Shown: one piece after another, positions 43,314 through 52,159 of the stretch
How positions within the stretch are numbered: position 1 is the stretch's first letter
Layout of the letters: each line of letters opens with the position of its first letter
Source: Mycolicibacterium iranicum
GTDB lineage: Bacteria > Actinomycetota > Actinomycetes > Mycobacteriales > Mycobacteriaceae
Assembly: GCF_014190915.1 (NCBI RefSeq)
Contig: NZ_JACHVU010000006.1
Location: 62,001 to 126,000 of the forward strand
Direction of reading: 5' to 3'
DNA length: 64,000 nt
Made by a program: the position numbers and the translations under genes
The notes under the pieces: generated by a model
Databases searched by the model: none
What the model saw: the letters and a program-made list of their open reading frames with translations, nothing else
Told to the model about the DNA's origin: nothing

Positions 43314-43396
43314 ACAGTGCATTACCCGAGTTGTCGAGTGGTCTATACAGTGCAACGCTTCCTCGGTCTGCAGTGCCGCAGGCTCCTCACACTGCA
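43314..43396. repeat. ACAGTGCA-type repeats upstream of the permease
   Basis: ACAGTGCA occurs at 43314-43321 and 43347-43354 (33 bp apart), a variant GCAGTGCC at 43370-43377, and the reverse complement CACTGCA at 43390-43396. TATACA at 43344-43349 is a plausible -10 and overlaps the second copy. Together they look like an operator array for a regulator of the permease. Confidence 0.5.
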
Positions 43397-43417
43397 TTCC
43401 GAAGCGGGAGAACCGTT

Positions 43418-44998
43418 ATGGCCACAGAATCCGCAGCCGTCGAGCCGGCGCCCGCGGGCTTGAAAAAGGGTGCGATCGGCATGGTCGCCGTCATCTTCAT
43501 GGCTGTCGCCAATGCGGCGCCGATCACCGCGATGACGGGCAACGTGCCGATCGCGGTGGGCTTCGGCAACGGCCTCGGCGCACCGGCGGGATTCCTGTTC
43601 GCGACGATCGCGCTGACCCTGTTCGCGCTCGGTTATGTCGCGATGGCCAAACACATCACGACCACGGGCGCCTTCTACGGGTTCATCTCCCACGGCCTCG
43701 GCCAGGTCTGGGGAATGGCCAGTGGATTCCTCGCGACCTTCGCCTACGTCGTCTTCGAGGGTTCACTCATCGGCGGGTGCGCCTACTTCGCCAACGACGC
43801 GGTAAACACCATTGTCGGAGTTGATGTTCCGTGGCTGGCGTTCGCCATCGGCGCGATCGTGGTCATCGGCGCGCTGTGCCACTTCCACATCAGCCTCACC
43901 GCGGCGATCCTCGGCGTCACCCTGGTCTCGGAGGTCCTGATCCTGCTCGCCCTGGCGCTCACGGTGATCGCCGGGGGCGGCGGTCCCGACGGCTTCATGC
44001 TGGACAAGACGGTGCTGCTGCACAACGCGTTCACGAGCCTGCCCGAAGGCGCCTTCGGCACCGCGGCCGCCGCCGGCTCGATGGCGATCGGCTTGTTCTT
44101 CGCGTTCTGGTCCTGGGTGGGATTCGAGACCACGGCCGTCTACGGCGAGGAATCGCGCAACCCCAAGAAGATCATCCCCCGGGCGACCCTCATCGCGGTC
44201 ATCGGCCTCGGCCTGTTCTACACGTTCATCTCGGCGATGGTGTTGGCGGGCAACGGCGCCAAGACGTCGGTGGATGCATCCATCAGCGCGTCCCCGCTCG
44301 ACCTGTTCTTCAACCTGGTGGAGTCCAATCTCGGCGGTGTCCTGCTCGACGTGTACAAGATTCTCCTCGTCATCGGGTCGTTCGCCTGCGCGCTGGCGTT
44401 CCACAACGCCGCGTCGCGATACCTGTTCGCCCTGGGTCGCGAGATTCCCTCGGCGAAGGTGAAATCCACGCTCGGCGCCGCGCACCCCCGACACGGTTCG
44501 CCCTATATCGCCTCTGCGGTGCAGAGCGTCATCACGCTGGCCATCGTCGTCGCGTTCTTCGCCTTCACCGCGGTTCAGGTGCCCGGCGCCGACGGCGTGC
44601 CGGTGGACACCCCGGCGCTGGTGCCGTACACGAACATCTACGGCATCCTGGCGCTGATCGGCACCGCGGCGATCCTGCTCGTCCAGGCGATCTGCTCCGT
44701 CGCGGTCATCTGGTACTTCTGGGTGCGAAAGACGCACCGCGGCAATATCGTGACCACGCTGATCTGCCCGCTGCTGGGTGCGGTGGCGATGGCATACGTG
44801 GTGTGGCTGCTCTGGGACAACCGCGCGTTCGCAGCTGGATACGCCGCCGACTCCCTGGTGTTCAAGAACGCGCCGTTCTTCATCGCGGCAGTGTTCCTGA
44901 TCGGGCTCGGATACGCGCTGTGGCTGCGGCACACCAGGCCGCAGGTCTACGCCGAAATCGGACGCACGGTGATGGAGGACAGCCACGAGCGCGGCTGA
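43418..44998 (+). CDS. APC-family amino-acid permease
   Basis: 526 residues with about 12-14 hydrophobic segments. The first helix carries the APC substrate-binding break (VFMAVANAAPITAMTGNVP-like, seen as IFMAVANAAPITAMTGNVPI) and helix 6 has FAFWSWVGFETTAVYGEESRNP, the typical APC signature. It imports or exchanges an amino acid or related amine. ATG at 43418 has GGGAG seven bases upstream; the frame upstream is not coding. Not present at this point in M. tuberculosis. Confidence 0.9.
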   Translation: MATESAAVEPAPAGLKKGAIGMVAVIFMAVANAAPITAMTGNVPIAVGFGNGLGAPAGFLFATIALTLFALGYVAMAKHITTTGAFYGFISHGLGQVWGMASGFLATFAYVVFEGSLIGGCAYFANDAVNTIVGVDVPWLAFAIGAIVVIGALCHFHISLTAAILGVTLVSEVLILLALALTVIAGGGGPDGFMLDKTVLLHNAFTSLPEGAFGTAAAAGSMAIGLFFAFWSWVGFETTAVYGEESRNPKKIIPRATLIAVIGLGLFYTFISAMVLAGNGAKTSVDASISASPLDLFFNLVESNLGGVLLDVYKILLVIGSFACALAFHNAASRYLFALGREIPSAKVKSTLGAAHPRHGSPYIASAVQSVITLAIVVAFFAFTAVQVPGADGVPVDTPALVPYTNIYGILALIGTAAILLVQAICSVAVIWYFWVRKTHRGNIVTTLICPLLGAVAMAYVVWLLWDNRAFAAGYAADSLVFKNAPFFIAAVFLIGLGYALWLRHTRPQVYAEIGRTVMEDSHERG

Positions 44999-45016
44999 CG
45001 GTCCCTGCGACTGCCG

Positions 45017-45070
45017 CGAGTGCACGGTTCCTGACGCCATTTTCCGCCGCCGTCGGGAACCGCGCACTCG
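45017..45070. terminator. Bidirectional hairpin between permease and molybdoenzyme genes
   Basis: 20-bp stem (45017-45036 with 45051-45070) containing one A-C mismatch and one G-U pair, with a 14-base loop that includes TTTT. It lies between convergent stops. Confidence 0.75.
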
Positions 45071-45075
45071 GCGTC

Positions 45076-46056
45076 TCAGCGGCGGGCGGCCTGCGACAGT
45101 GCGCGCACCACGCTGTTCTTCATCAGCATCACCTTGAATCCGTTCTGGCTCAACGGTGCTGCACCGTGCACCAGCGCCTCGGCCGCGTCGGCGAACACCG
45201 CACGGTCGGGAACGCGGCCCACCAGGGCCGCCTCCGCGGCGGGGACCCGCCACGGGGTGGCCGCCACACCGCCGACCGCCACCGCGGCCGCGGCGATGAC
45301 GCCGTCGCGAACGTGCAGGCAGGCCGCAACGGAGACCAGGGCGAAGGCGTAGCTGTGCCGGTCGCGCACCTTGAGGTACCAGCTGTGCCGGCCGTACGGG
45401 GTCGCGGGCAGCTCGATCCTGGTGATCAGCTCCCCGGCCTCGACGGTGGTGTCCCGTTCCGGATGTGCGCCGGGCAGAAGGTAGAACTCGCGCAGGGGGA
45501 TCGCCCGTTGTCCGGCGCCACCCTCGACATGGACCACGGCATCGAGGGCGGCGAGCGCCACGGCCATGTCGGACGGGTGCACGGCGACGCAGGGCAGGCT
45601 GGTCCCGAACACGGCGTGTTCGCGGCTGAAGCCCTCACGGGCTGCGCAGCCGGATCCCGGGGCCCGCTTGTTGCATCGACCTGCGGCGGGGTCCATGAAG
45701 TACGGACAGCGGGTGCGCTGCATGAGGTTCCCGCCCACCGTCGCCATGTTGCGGATCTGTGTGGTCGCACCCGACAGGATCGCCTGGGACAGCACGGGAT
45801 ACCGGGTGCGCACCAGGGGGTGGTTCGCGGCCGCGGTGTTGGTGACGCCCGAGCCGATCAGGATGCCGCCGTCGGCGGTCTCTTCCACCCGGCCGAGGCC
45901 GAGTCGGCCGACATCGACGAGGGCGTCCGGAGACTCGACGCCGGATTTCATCAGGTCGAGCAGGTTCGTTCCACCCGCGTAGAAACGTGCCCCCGCCGAG
46001 GCGTGTTCGATGGCGTCGCCGACCGTGGTCGCCCGGTGGTAGTCGAAGGTCTTCAT
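45076..46056 (-). CDS. Molybdenum hydroxylase FAD subunit with Fe-S insertion (PaoB-like)
   Basis: 326 residues of the CO dehydrogenase/xanthine oxidase FAD-binding family: AGGTNLLDLMKSGV and ATVGGNLMQRTRC are the FAD loops. Unlike CoxM or XDH it has a cysteine cluster Cys117, Cys128, Cys137 and Cys156 (RCPYFMDP, RCNKRAPGSGC, LPCVAVHP). In E. coli PaoB a similar insertion binds a [4Fe-4S] cluster. ATG overlaps the stop of the Fe-S subunit by four bases. Electron exit for the enzyme. Confidence 0.9.
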   Translation of the reverse strand: MKTFDYHRATTVGDAIEHASAGARFYAGGTNLLDLMKSGVESPDALVDVGRLGLGRVEETADGGILIGSGVTNTAAANHPLVRTRYPVLSQAILSGATTQIRNMATVGGNLMQRTRCPYFMDPAAGRCNKRAPGSGCAAREGFSREHAVFGTSLPCVAVHPSDMAVALAALDAVVHVEGGAGQRAIPLREFYLLPGAHPERDTTVEAGELITRIELPATPYGRHSWYLKVRDRHSYAFALVSVAACLHVRDGVIAAAAVAVGGVAATPWRVPAAEAALVGRVPDRAVFADAAEALVHGAAPLSQNGFKVMLMKNSVVRALSQAARR

Positions 46057-46586
46057 GACGCCTCGTGCACCGCGGTGATGGCTGCGACGATGTTGGCGTA
46101 GGCGCCGCACCGGCAGATATTGCCCGCCATGCGCTCGCGGATCTCGTTGTCCGACAACGCGTCCTGCCCGGCATGGCGGACCGTGTCGTCGTCGAAGGAT
46201 GCCGCCGACAGGTCGCCGCGTGCGTGCTCGGTCAGCAGGGCCCGCGCCGAGCACAGCTGCCCGGGTGTGCAGTAGCCGCACTGGAACGCGTCCTTGTCGA
46301 CGAACGCCCGCTGCAGCGGATCCAGCTCGTCGCCGTCGGCGAGGCCCTCGACGGTGTGCACCTCGGCGCCGTCGACCGAGACGGCCAACGTCAGGCAGCT
46401 CAGCACGCGTTCGCCGTCGACATGCACGGTGCAGGCACCGCACAGTCCGTGGTCGCATCCCTTCTTGGTGCCGGTCAGGCCCCAGCGCTCGCGCAACACA
46501 TCGAGCAGGGTCGAGCGGACGTCCGCGGGGGTCTCGCGGTCGATACCGTTGACGGTCAGGCAAATCCGGTGGGCGGGTGCGGTCAC
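46053..46586 (-). CDS. Molybdenum hydroxylase [2Fe-2S] subunit (PaoA-like)
   Basis: 177 residues. N-terminal plant-type ferredoxin cluster Cys44, Cys49, Cys52, Cys64 (KKGCDHGLCGACTVHVDG) and helical second cluster Cys103, Cys106, Cys158, Cys160 (QCGYCTPGQ and NICRCGAY). Passes electrons from the molybdenum site to FAD. No twin-arginine signal is present, so, unlike E. coli PaoA, the complex is probably cytoplasmic. GTG and stop overlap the neighbours by four bases. Confidence 0.94.
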   Translation of the reverse strand: MTAPAHRICLTVNGIDRETPADVRSTLLDVLRERWGLTGTKKGCDHGLCGACTVHVDGERVLSCLTLAVSVDGAEVHTVEGLADGDELDPLQRAFVDKDAFQCGYCTPGQLCSARALLTEHARGDLSAASFDDDTVRHAGQDALSDNEIRERMAGNICRCGAYANIVAAITAVHEAS

Positions 46587-48745
46587 GGCTGTTCCTCCAG
46601 GAGGGCTTCGAGGGTGATCGGCAGCTCTCGCAGCCGTTTTCCGGTCGCGTGGTGAACGGCGTTGGCGATGGCGGCGGGCACCCCGCAGGTGCCGATCTCG
46701 CCGATGCCGCGGACGCCGATCGGGTCGAGGGCGGCGTCGGCCCCCTCCACGAACGTGATGTCGAACGCGGGCCGGTCGGCGTGTGTGGGCACGTAGTACT
46801 CGCCGAGCGGCTGACCGGTGCGCGGGTCGTGGGGCACCTGCTCCATCAGCGCCATCCCGACGCCGAAAGTGATGCCGCCCATCACCTGGTTGGCGGCCAG
46901 CTTCGGGTTGAGCACGCGGCCGCAGTCCATGACCGCCACCCAGCGGGTGACGCTCGCGCGTCCGATCTCCTCGTCGACTTCGACTTCGCAGAAGTGCGCG
47001 CCGAACGACTGGGACACCGGTCCACTGTCGGGCGCTCCGCCACTGGCGACGGTGAACGTCAGTTCAGCGGCCAACTCCGGTGACACCCGGGTCCCCAGCG
47101 GCGCCCGGCCCCCGAGGCGGCGGGTCCATTCCTTCGCGGCTTCAAACACCGCCGACCCCACCGTCGCGGTGGTCTGCGAAGCACCGCTGTAAGGCGCGGC
47201 GGCGAATCGTGAGTCACCGGAGAGAAAGCTCACCCGCGACATCGGCAGGCCCGTCGTGTCGGCCGCGAGTTGTGTCATGACCGTGCGCACCCCGGTGCCG
47301 ATCTCGTGGGTGGCGGCGCTGAATCGGACGTGCCCGTCGACCCCTGTCTCGACCCGGCACCCGGCAGCCATGCGGCGGCCGGGGTAGGTGGCCGTCGCCA
47401 TCCCCCACCCGATCCGAATCCCGTTGCGCTGCAGGCTCCGAGGGGCCACCGGTCGCCCGCCCCAACCGAAGCGCTGTGCGCCCACGGCGTAGCACTCGGC
47501 CAGATGGGACGCCGACCAGGGCCGCCCGTTGGTCTGGTCACCCTCGGCCATGTTCTCCGTGCGCAGCGACAGCGGATCCCGCCCGAGCGCGCAGGCGAGC
47601 TCGTCCATGGCCACCTCGAGGGCGAACAGGCCGGGCGCCTCCCCCGGCCCACGCATGAAACACGGTGTCGGGGCGTTGATCCGGGCCACCGTGTGGGTCA
47701 CCGCCATCCGCGGCGACCGGTAGAGGACACGGGCGGACAGACCCGCCGGTTCGCAGAAATGGGCCACGGTCGACGTCTCGGTCAGGGTGTGCTGCTCGGT
47801 GCTGGCGAGGTGGCCCGTGGAGTCGGCGATCAGCGCGACGCGCTGCTCGGTGCGGGGCCGGTGCCCGGTCGAGGTGTACATCTGCCGGCGGGTGAGCACC
47901 AGCTTGACGGGGTGCCCCACCGCGCGGGCCGCGACCGCGCACAGCACCACATGCATCCAGAGGAAGCTCTTGGCGCCGAACGCTCCACCCACCAGAGGCG
48001 AGACGATCCTGACGTGGTCCTCGGGAAGGCCGAGATACGCGGCGAGAGCGCGTCGTTCACCCGTGATCCAGCGCGTGCTGTCGTGCACCGTGAGGTGGTC
48101 ACCGTCCCACTGCGCGATCGTCGCCGACAGCTCGATCGGATAGTGGGTGTTGACCGTGGTCCGGTACGTCGCCTCCACCTTGGTGCCGGGCGGCTCGGCG
48201 CGGGGTCCGCGGTGGTCCTGCAGCTTCTCGTCGTCCAGCTTCACGAAGTGGTCCGGTCGGTAGGCCCCGTGCCGGACGACCGCGTCGGGGGGCTCGTCGC
48301 CCTGCGGCTGGGCGAGGACCTCCGCGGCGCACAGTGCGGCGCGCTCCTCGCGATAGTCGAAGACCATCGAATCCGCGGCCTGCGCGGCGTTCTCGGGAGA
48401 GTCCGCCACCACCAGGGCCATGTGCTGACCGACATGCTGGACGGTGAGGTCCGACAGCGGCGGACGCCGCTCCATGGGCAGGTCCCAGGTCAGGTCCTTC
48501 GGAAGTGGGTGCAGCGGCGGGCAGTTCAGCGGCGTGAGCACATACTCCACACCGGGAGAGGAGGCCGCGGACGCGGCGGCTGTCGCCACGGATTGCGCCG
48601 TCACACGGCCGCGGGCGATGGGTGACTGCACCAGCGCGGCGTAGCGCACCGCCGGCGCCGGGGTGTCGGCGGTGTACAGCGCGCGCCCCGTCACTTTGTC
48701 GAGGCCTTCGACACGATCGACGGGACGCCCGACCCAGGTGCTCAT
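46583..48745 (-). CDS. Molybdenum hydroxylase catalytic subunit (PaoC/YagR-like aldehyde oxidoreductase)
   Basis: 720 residues, xanthine dehydrogenase family. WVGRPVDRVEGLDKVTGRALY at the start; molybdopterin-contact segments VGGAFGAKSFLW and GASQTTATVGSAV; the catalytic glutamate is probably that in GVRGIGEIGTCGVP. Closest in outline to PaoC, which oxidises aromatic aldehydes; substrate here unknown. ATG at 48745 gives the family N-terminus, upstream codons are not conserved. Unusual order: catalytic, then Fe-S, then FAD gene. No PaoD/XdhC-type maturation gene is nearby. Confidence 0.92.
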   Translation of the reverse strand: MSTWVGRPVDRVEGLDKVTGRALYTADTPAPAVRYAALVQSPIARGRVTAQSVATAAASAASSPGVEYVLTPLNCPPLHPLPKDLTWDLPMERRPPLSDLTVQHVGQHMALVVADSPENAAQAADSMVFDYREERAALCAAEVLAQPQGDEPPDAVVRHGAYRPDHFVKLDDEKLQDHRGPRAEPPGTKVEATYRTTVNTHYPIELSATIAQWDGDHLTVHDSTRWITGERRALAAYLGLPEDHVRIVSPLVGGAFGAKSFLWMHVVLCAVAARAVGHPVKLVLTRRQMYTSTGHRPRTEQRVALIADSTGHLASTEQHTLTETSTVAHFCEPAGLSARVLYRSPRMAVTHTVARINAPTPCFMRGPGEAPGLFALEVAMDELACALGRDPLSLRTENMAEGDQTNGRPWSASHLAECYAVGAQRFGWGGRPVAPRSLQRNGIRIGWGMATATYPGRRMAAGCRVETGVDGHVRFSAATHEIGTGVRTVMTQLAADTTGLPMSRVSFLSGDSRFAAAPYSGASQTTATVGSAVFEAAKEWTRRLGGRAPLGTRVSPELAAELTFTVASGGAPDSGPVSQSFGAHFCEVEVDEEIGRASVTRWVAVMDCGRVLNPKLAANQVMGGITFGVGMALMEQVPHDPRTGQPLGEYYVPTHADRPAFDITFVEGADAALDPIGVRGIGEIGTCGVPAAIANAVHHATGKRLRELPITLEALLEEQP

Positions 48746-48856
48746 GACGTCAAGCTTCGCCGTGATCGGGGGCGCCGTCGTCGATGCTGGCCGTAGTCCG
48801 CCGTTACCGCTAGCACCCAATCCGCGCCGTCACCGCTGCTGAGATGGGCCGTCGAT

Positions 48857-48871
48857 GCGACAATGTGTCGC
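48857..48871. promoter_or_regulatory. Inverted repeat over the -10 of the LuxR gene
   Basis: GCGACA-ATG-TGTCGC, six-base arms. It covers GACAAT (48859-48864), which ends eight bases before the ATG at 48873. A regulator bound here would block the start site. A start at ATG 48855 would instead place the repeat inside the gene. Confidence 0.5.
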
Positions 48872-48872
48872 T

Positions 48873-49526
48873 ATGTGCGCCCTGAGGGTGGTCGTCGCCG
48901 ACGACGACGTGCTGTTGCGCGAAGGTCTGGCGAGCCTGTTGGAGCGCTCGGGCTTCGAGATCGCCGGCCAGGCCGGCGACGGCGAGGGCCTGCTGACCCT
49001 GGTGCGTGAGCAGCAGCCCGACCTGGCACTGGTCGACATCCGCATGCCGCCGTCGCACACCAGCGAGGGTCTCGATGCCGCGCGGGTGATCCGCACCGAG
49101 TTCCCGGGTGTGGGCATCGTGGTGCTGTCGGCCCACGTCGACGTCGACCACGCGATGGAACTGCTGGCCGGCGGTCACGCCATCGGCTACCTGTTGAAGA
49201 CGCGCGTGACCGACGTCTCCGACTTCGTCGACACGCTGCAGCGGATCGCCAAGGGCGCCTCGGTCGTGGACCCCGCGCTGGTGGCCGAGCTGGTCTCGGC
49301 ACGTAAGCGCGACGATCCACTCGCCGCACTGAGCACCCGCGAGCACGAGGTGCTGACGCTGATGGCGGAGGGCCTGTCGAATGCAGGCATCGGCCGGCGG
49401 TTGTGGGTCACCGAAGGCACGGTGGAAAAGCACGTGCGCAGCATCCTGACCAAACTCAACCTGCCGGAGACGGGTGACGACCACCGCCGCGTCCGCGCGG
49501 TGATCATGTATCTCGAAACCCGCTAG
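48873..49526 (+). CDS. NarL/LuxR-family response regulator
   Basis: 217 residues. Receiver domain with acidic pocket ADDD (10-12), phosphorylation site Asp55 in ALVDIRMP, Ser in VLSAH and Lys in YLLKTR; C-terminal LuxR helix-turn-helix (LSTREHEVLTLMAEGLSNAGIGRRLWVTEGTVEKHV). The HisKA_3 kinase nearby is the natural partner. ATG at 48873 or ATG at 48855; I prefer 48873 because of the -10 and inverted repeat just upstream. Overlaps the convergent receiver gene by four bases. Confidence 0.9.
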   Translation: MCALRVVVADDDVLLREGLASLLERSGFEIAGQAGDGEGLLTLVREQQPDLALVDIRMPPSHTSEGLDAARVIRTEFPGVGIVVLSAHVDVDHAMELLAGGHAIGYLLKTRVTDVSDFVDTLQRIAKGASVVDPALVAELVSARKRDDPLAALSTREHEVLTLMAEGLSNAGIGRRLWVTEGTVEKHVRSILTKLNLPETGDDHRRVRAVIMYLETR

Positions 49527-49876
49527 GGCCGTTCCTCCAACAGCTGCCTCACCGCGCCCGGCGACAACGCCAGCTTCGGCACGAAGCCCAGGGCGGGGCT
49601 CGCGGCGATGAGGTCGGCGAAGTCCTGCTCGTCATGGGTGGAGGTGAGGATCACCGGCACACCGCGCAGCAGCTCGGCCACGTCGAACCCGCTCTCGGTG
49701 CCGAGGTCGACATCGACCAGGGCGACGTCGGGGTGCAGCTCTTCGGCTCGCCGCATCGCCTCGGTGCCGTCGCACGCCGTGCCGACCACCTCGATGCCGC
49801 CACGTTCGAGCATGGCGCGGGCGGCGTCGCGGAAGTCGGCACTGTCATCGACGATCAAGCAGCGCGGACCATTCAT
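49523..49876 (-). CDS. Stand-alone response-regulator receiver protein
   Basis: 117 residues, a receiver domain only: CLIVDDSADFRDAARAML with acidic pocket Asp10/Asp11, phosphorylation Asp55 in ALVDVDLG, Thr in VILTSTHDE and Lys in GFVPKLAL. No output domain follows. It could act as a phosphate sink or shuttle for the PAS/GAF kinase, from which it is divergent, or bind the kinase allosterically. Converges on the LuxR gene with a four-base overlap. Confidence 0.9.
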   Translation of the reverse strand: MNGPRCLIVDDSADFRDAARAMLERGGIEVVGTACDGTEAMRRAEELHPDVALVDVDLGTESGFDVAELLRGVPVILTSTHDEQDFADLIAASPALGFVPKLALSPGAVRQLLEERP

Positions 49877-49916
49877 GACTCGAGCTTGTCAGGCGTCGCT
49901 GCCGTTGGCATTCCTG

Positions 49917-49926
49917 TTACCGGTAA
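49917..49926. promoter_or_regulatory. Palindrome between receiver and kinase genes
   Basis: TTACCGGTAA, a perfect 10-bp palindrome in a 72-base divergent spacer, 22 bases before the kinase start. Possible operator. Confidence 0.4.
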
Positions 49927-49936
49927 TCCTGGGGTC

Positions 49937-49942
49937 TACCAT
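49937..49942 (+). promoter_or_regulatory. Candidate -10 of a leaderless promoter (PAS/GAF kinase)
   Basis: TACCAT, six bases before the GTG at 49949. Confidence 0.45.
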
Positions 49943-49948
49943 CGGCCG

Positions 49949-52159
49949 GTGACCTGGCAATCTGTGCCTGCCCGTTTCCTGGAGCAGGTGGTGCGCTCCC
50001 CTGCGCGGCCCCTGAGCCTCGGCATCGTCGTCGCGGTCGGTTTCCTGGTCGCCGAGGTGATGGCGGTCTTCGCACTGAAGCGGATCGCCCCCGAGAACGC
50101 GTTCGGTGCGCTGCTGCTGCTCGGCGTGCTGGTGGTGTCGGCGGGCTGGGGTTTCGGCCTCTCCATCGCCACGTCCCTGGCCAGTGCAGCGGTGTATGCG
50201 TATCTGCATCTGGAGGGCCGCGACAGTCTGGCTCCGGCCCTCGCGATTTTCCTGACCCTGGCGTTCCTCACCAACGCCCTTGTGGGGCAAGCACGGTTGC
50301 GCGCCGCCGAGGCCGAACAGCGGCGCCGGGAGGCCGACCTGTCGGCCGACCTGGCGCGCGTGATGTTGCGCGCCCCCGCGGTCGGCCCGGCGCTCGACGA
50401 TGCCGGGCGCCGATTCGCCGACGTGCTCGGGTTGCCGTACGCCGAGCTGACCGTCGGCGAGAAGGACGCCCGGGGCGATCAGCTGGCCATCCCGCTGCGC
50501 GACGGGTCCGAAGAGACCGGAATGCTGTTCATCCCCCGCGATCTGCCCGTCGCGTCGGTGCGGCGAGTGCACCGCATGGTGCCTGCGCTGCAGGCGCTGC
50601 TGGCCGCTGCGTGCGACCGGGAGGAGATCACCGCCGAGCTGGAAGCCAGCCGCCGTGAACTGGAGCGCTTCTTCGTCGTCGCCACCGACCTGCTCTTCAT
50701 CGGGACGGGCGAGAACGGTTCGGCCCGCCTCACCCGCGTCAATCCGGCCTTCGAACGGGCGCTGGGCTATTCGGCCGCCGAGCTGGTGGCCCGCCCCCTC
50801 CTCCAGTTCATCCATCCCGACGACCGTGACGTGACGACAGCGGCGCTGGCCGCGGTGCCGCGCACCGATGGCGCCGCCCAGTTCGAGAACCGGTGCCTGC
50901 GCCGCGACGGCGAGGTGCGCTGGTTGGAGTGGAATGTCGTGTACGACAACGGCGTTCTGCTCGGCGGCGCCCGCGACGTCACCGAGCGCCGCCAGGAGCA
51001 GGACCGCGTACGGGCGGCACGCGCCCAGCAGACCGCGTTGCGCCGGGTCGCGACGCTGGTGGCGCGCGGTGCACCGCTGGCCGATGTCTACAGCGGCGCC
51101 GTCGCCGAATTGGCGCACAGCCTCGAGGTGGACCACGTGACGCTGCTGGCCTTCGAGGCCGACCAGTCGTGCGTCGTCCTCGCGGCGCTGAACAACGGTG
51201 ACGTGCCGGCCTGGGACGTCGGGGAACGCTTCACTCTCGACGGGGACAGCGTCAGCGAGCGGGTGCGGCGCACGGGCGCAGCGGCGCGCATCGAGGACTA
51301 TGACGCAGCTTCCGGCGAGATCGCGTCGCGGCTACGAGCGATCGGCGTCCATACGGGAGCCGGTGCGCCGCTGATCGTCGACGGCAGGACGCGCGGCGTG
51401 CTCGCGGTGGGGTCCCACGGCCGGCAGGGTCTGCCCGAGGTGGCCGAGGCCCACATCGGGGACTTCGCGGATCTGATCTCCACGGCCATCGCCAATGCCG
51501 AGACGCGTGCCGAGCTCACGGCCTCCCGGGCGCGCCTCGTGGCCGCGGCCGACGAGGCGCGGCGCGGATTCGAACGCGACCTCCACGACGGCGCCCAGCA
51601 GCGCATCGTGTCCTTGAGCCTGCAACTGCGCGCCGCCGAAGCGGCCACTGAGGACGAAGAGTTGCGCGCGCAGCTGGCGACGGTCGTCCACGGATTGGCC
51701 GGACTGCATTCCGATCTCCAGGAACTCTCCCGCGGTCTGCACCCAGCGGTGTTGTCGCGCGGCGGCCTGCGACCGGCGATGCGCAACCTCGCGCGGCGTT
51801 CCACGGTCCCGGTGGATCTGGAGGTCGAGGTGGAACGCCGCCTCCCCGAGCCGGTGGAGGTGGCGGCCTACTACGTGGTCGCCGAGGCGCTGACGAACGT
51901 GGCCAAACACGCCGGCGCCGACTCCGCGACGGTCCGGGTCGTCTTCGAGGACACCGCGACCGACACCACGAATGACCCCGGTCTGCTTCGGCTTTCGGTC
52001 ACCGACGACGGATCCGGGGGCGCCTCCGCCGACGGCGGTTCGGGCCTGGTGGGTCTGCGCGACCGCGTCGAGGCGCTCTCCGGCGAGCTGACGGTGACCA
52101 GCCATCCGGGCGAGGGCACCAGCATCAGCGCCACGATCCCGGTGACCGGGTCACGCTGA
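49949..52159 (+). CDS. Membrane sensor kinase with PAS, GAF and HisKA_3 domains
   Basis: 736 residues. About four membrane helices in the first 115 residues (a DUF4118/KdpD-like sensor region), a weak central domain, a PAS domain near 235-350 (FFVVATDLLFIGTG, NPAFERALGYSAAEL), a GAF domain near 365-520 and a NarL-type transmitter: HisKA_3 with His546 (FERDLHDGAQQRIVSLSLQLR) and HATPase (EALTNVAKHAG, DDGSGG, GSGLVGLRDRVEAL). It should phosphorylate the LuxR regulator upstream. GTG at 49949 starts just before the first helix. Its end overlaps the convergent TetR gene by nine bases. Confidence 0.92.
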   Translation: MTWQSVPARFLEQVVRSPARPLSLGIVVAVGFLVAEVMAVFALKRIAPENAFGALLLLGVLVVSAGWGFGLSIATSLASAAVYAYLHLEGRDSLAPALAIFLTLAFLTNALVGQARLRAAEAEQRRREADLSADLARVMLRAPAVGPALDDAGRRFADVLGLPYAELTVGEKDARGDQLAIPLRDGSEETGMLFIPRDLPVASVRRVHRMVPALQALLAAACDREEITAELEASRRELERFFVVATDLLFIGTGENGSARLTRVNPAFERALGYSAAELVARPLLQFIHPDDRDVTTAALAAVPRTDGAAQFENRCLRRDGEVRWLEWNVVYDNGVLLGGARDVTERRQEQDRVRAARAQQTALRRVATLVARGAPLADVYSGAVAELAHSLEVDHVTLLAFEADQSCVVLAALNNGDVPAWDVGERFTLDGDSVSERVRRTGAAARIEDYDAASGEIASRLRAIGVHTGAGAPLIVDGRTRGVLAVGSHGRQGLPEVAEAHIGDFADLISTAIANAETRAELTASRARLVAAADEARRGFERDLHDGAQQRIVSLSLQLRAAEAATEDEELRAQLATVVHGLAGLHSDLQELSRGLHPAVLSRGGLRPAMRNLARRSTVPVDLEVEVERRLPEPVEVAAYYVVAEALTNVAKHAGADSATVRVVFEDTATDTTNDPGLLRLSVTDDGSGGASADGGSGLVGLRDRVEALSGELTVTSHPGEGTSISATIPVTGSR

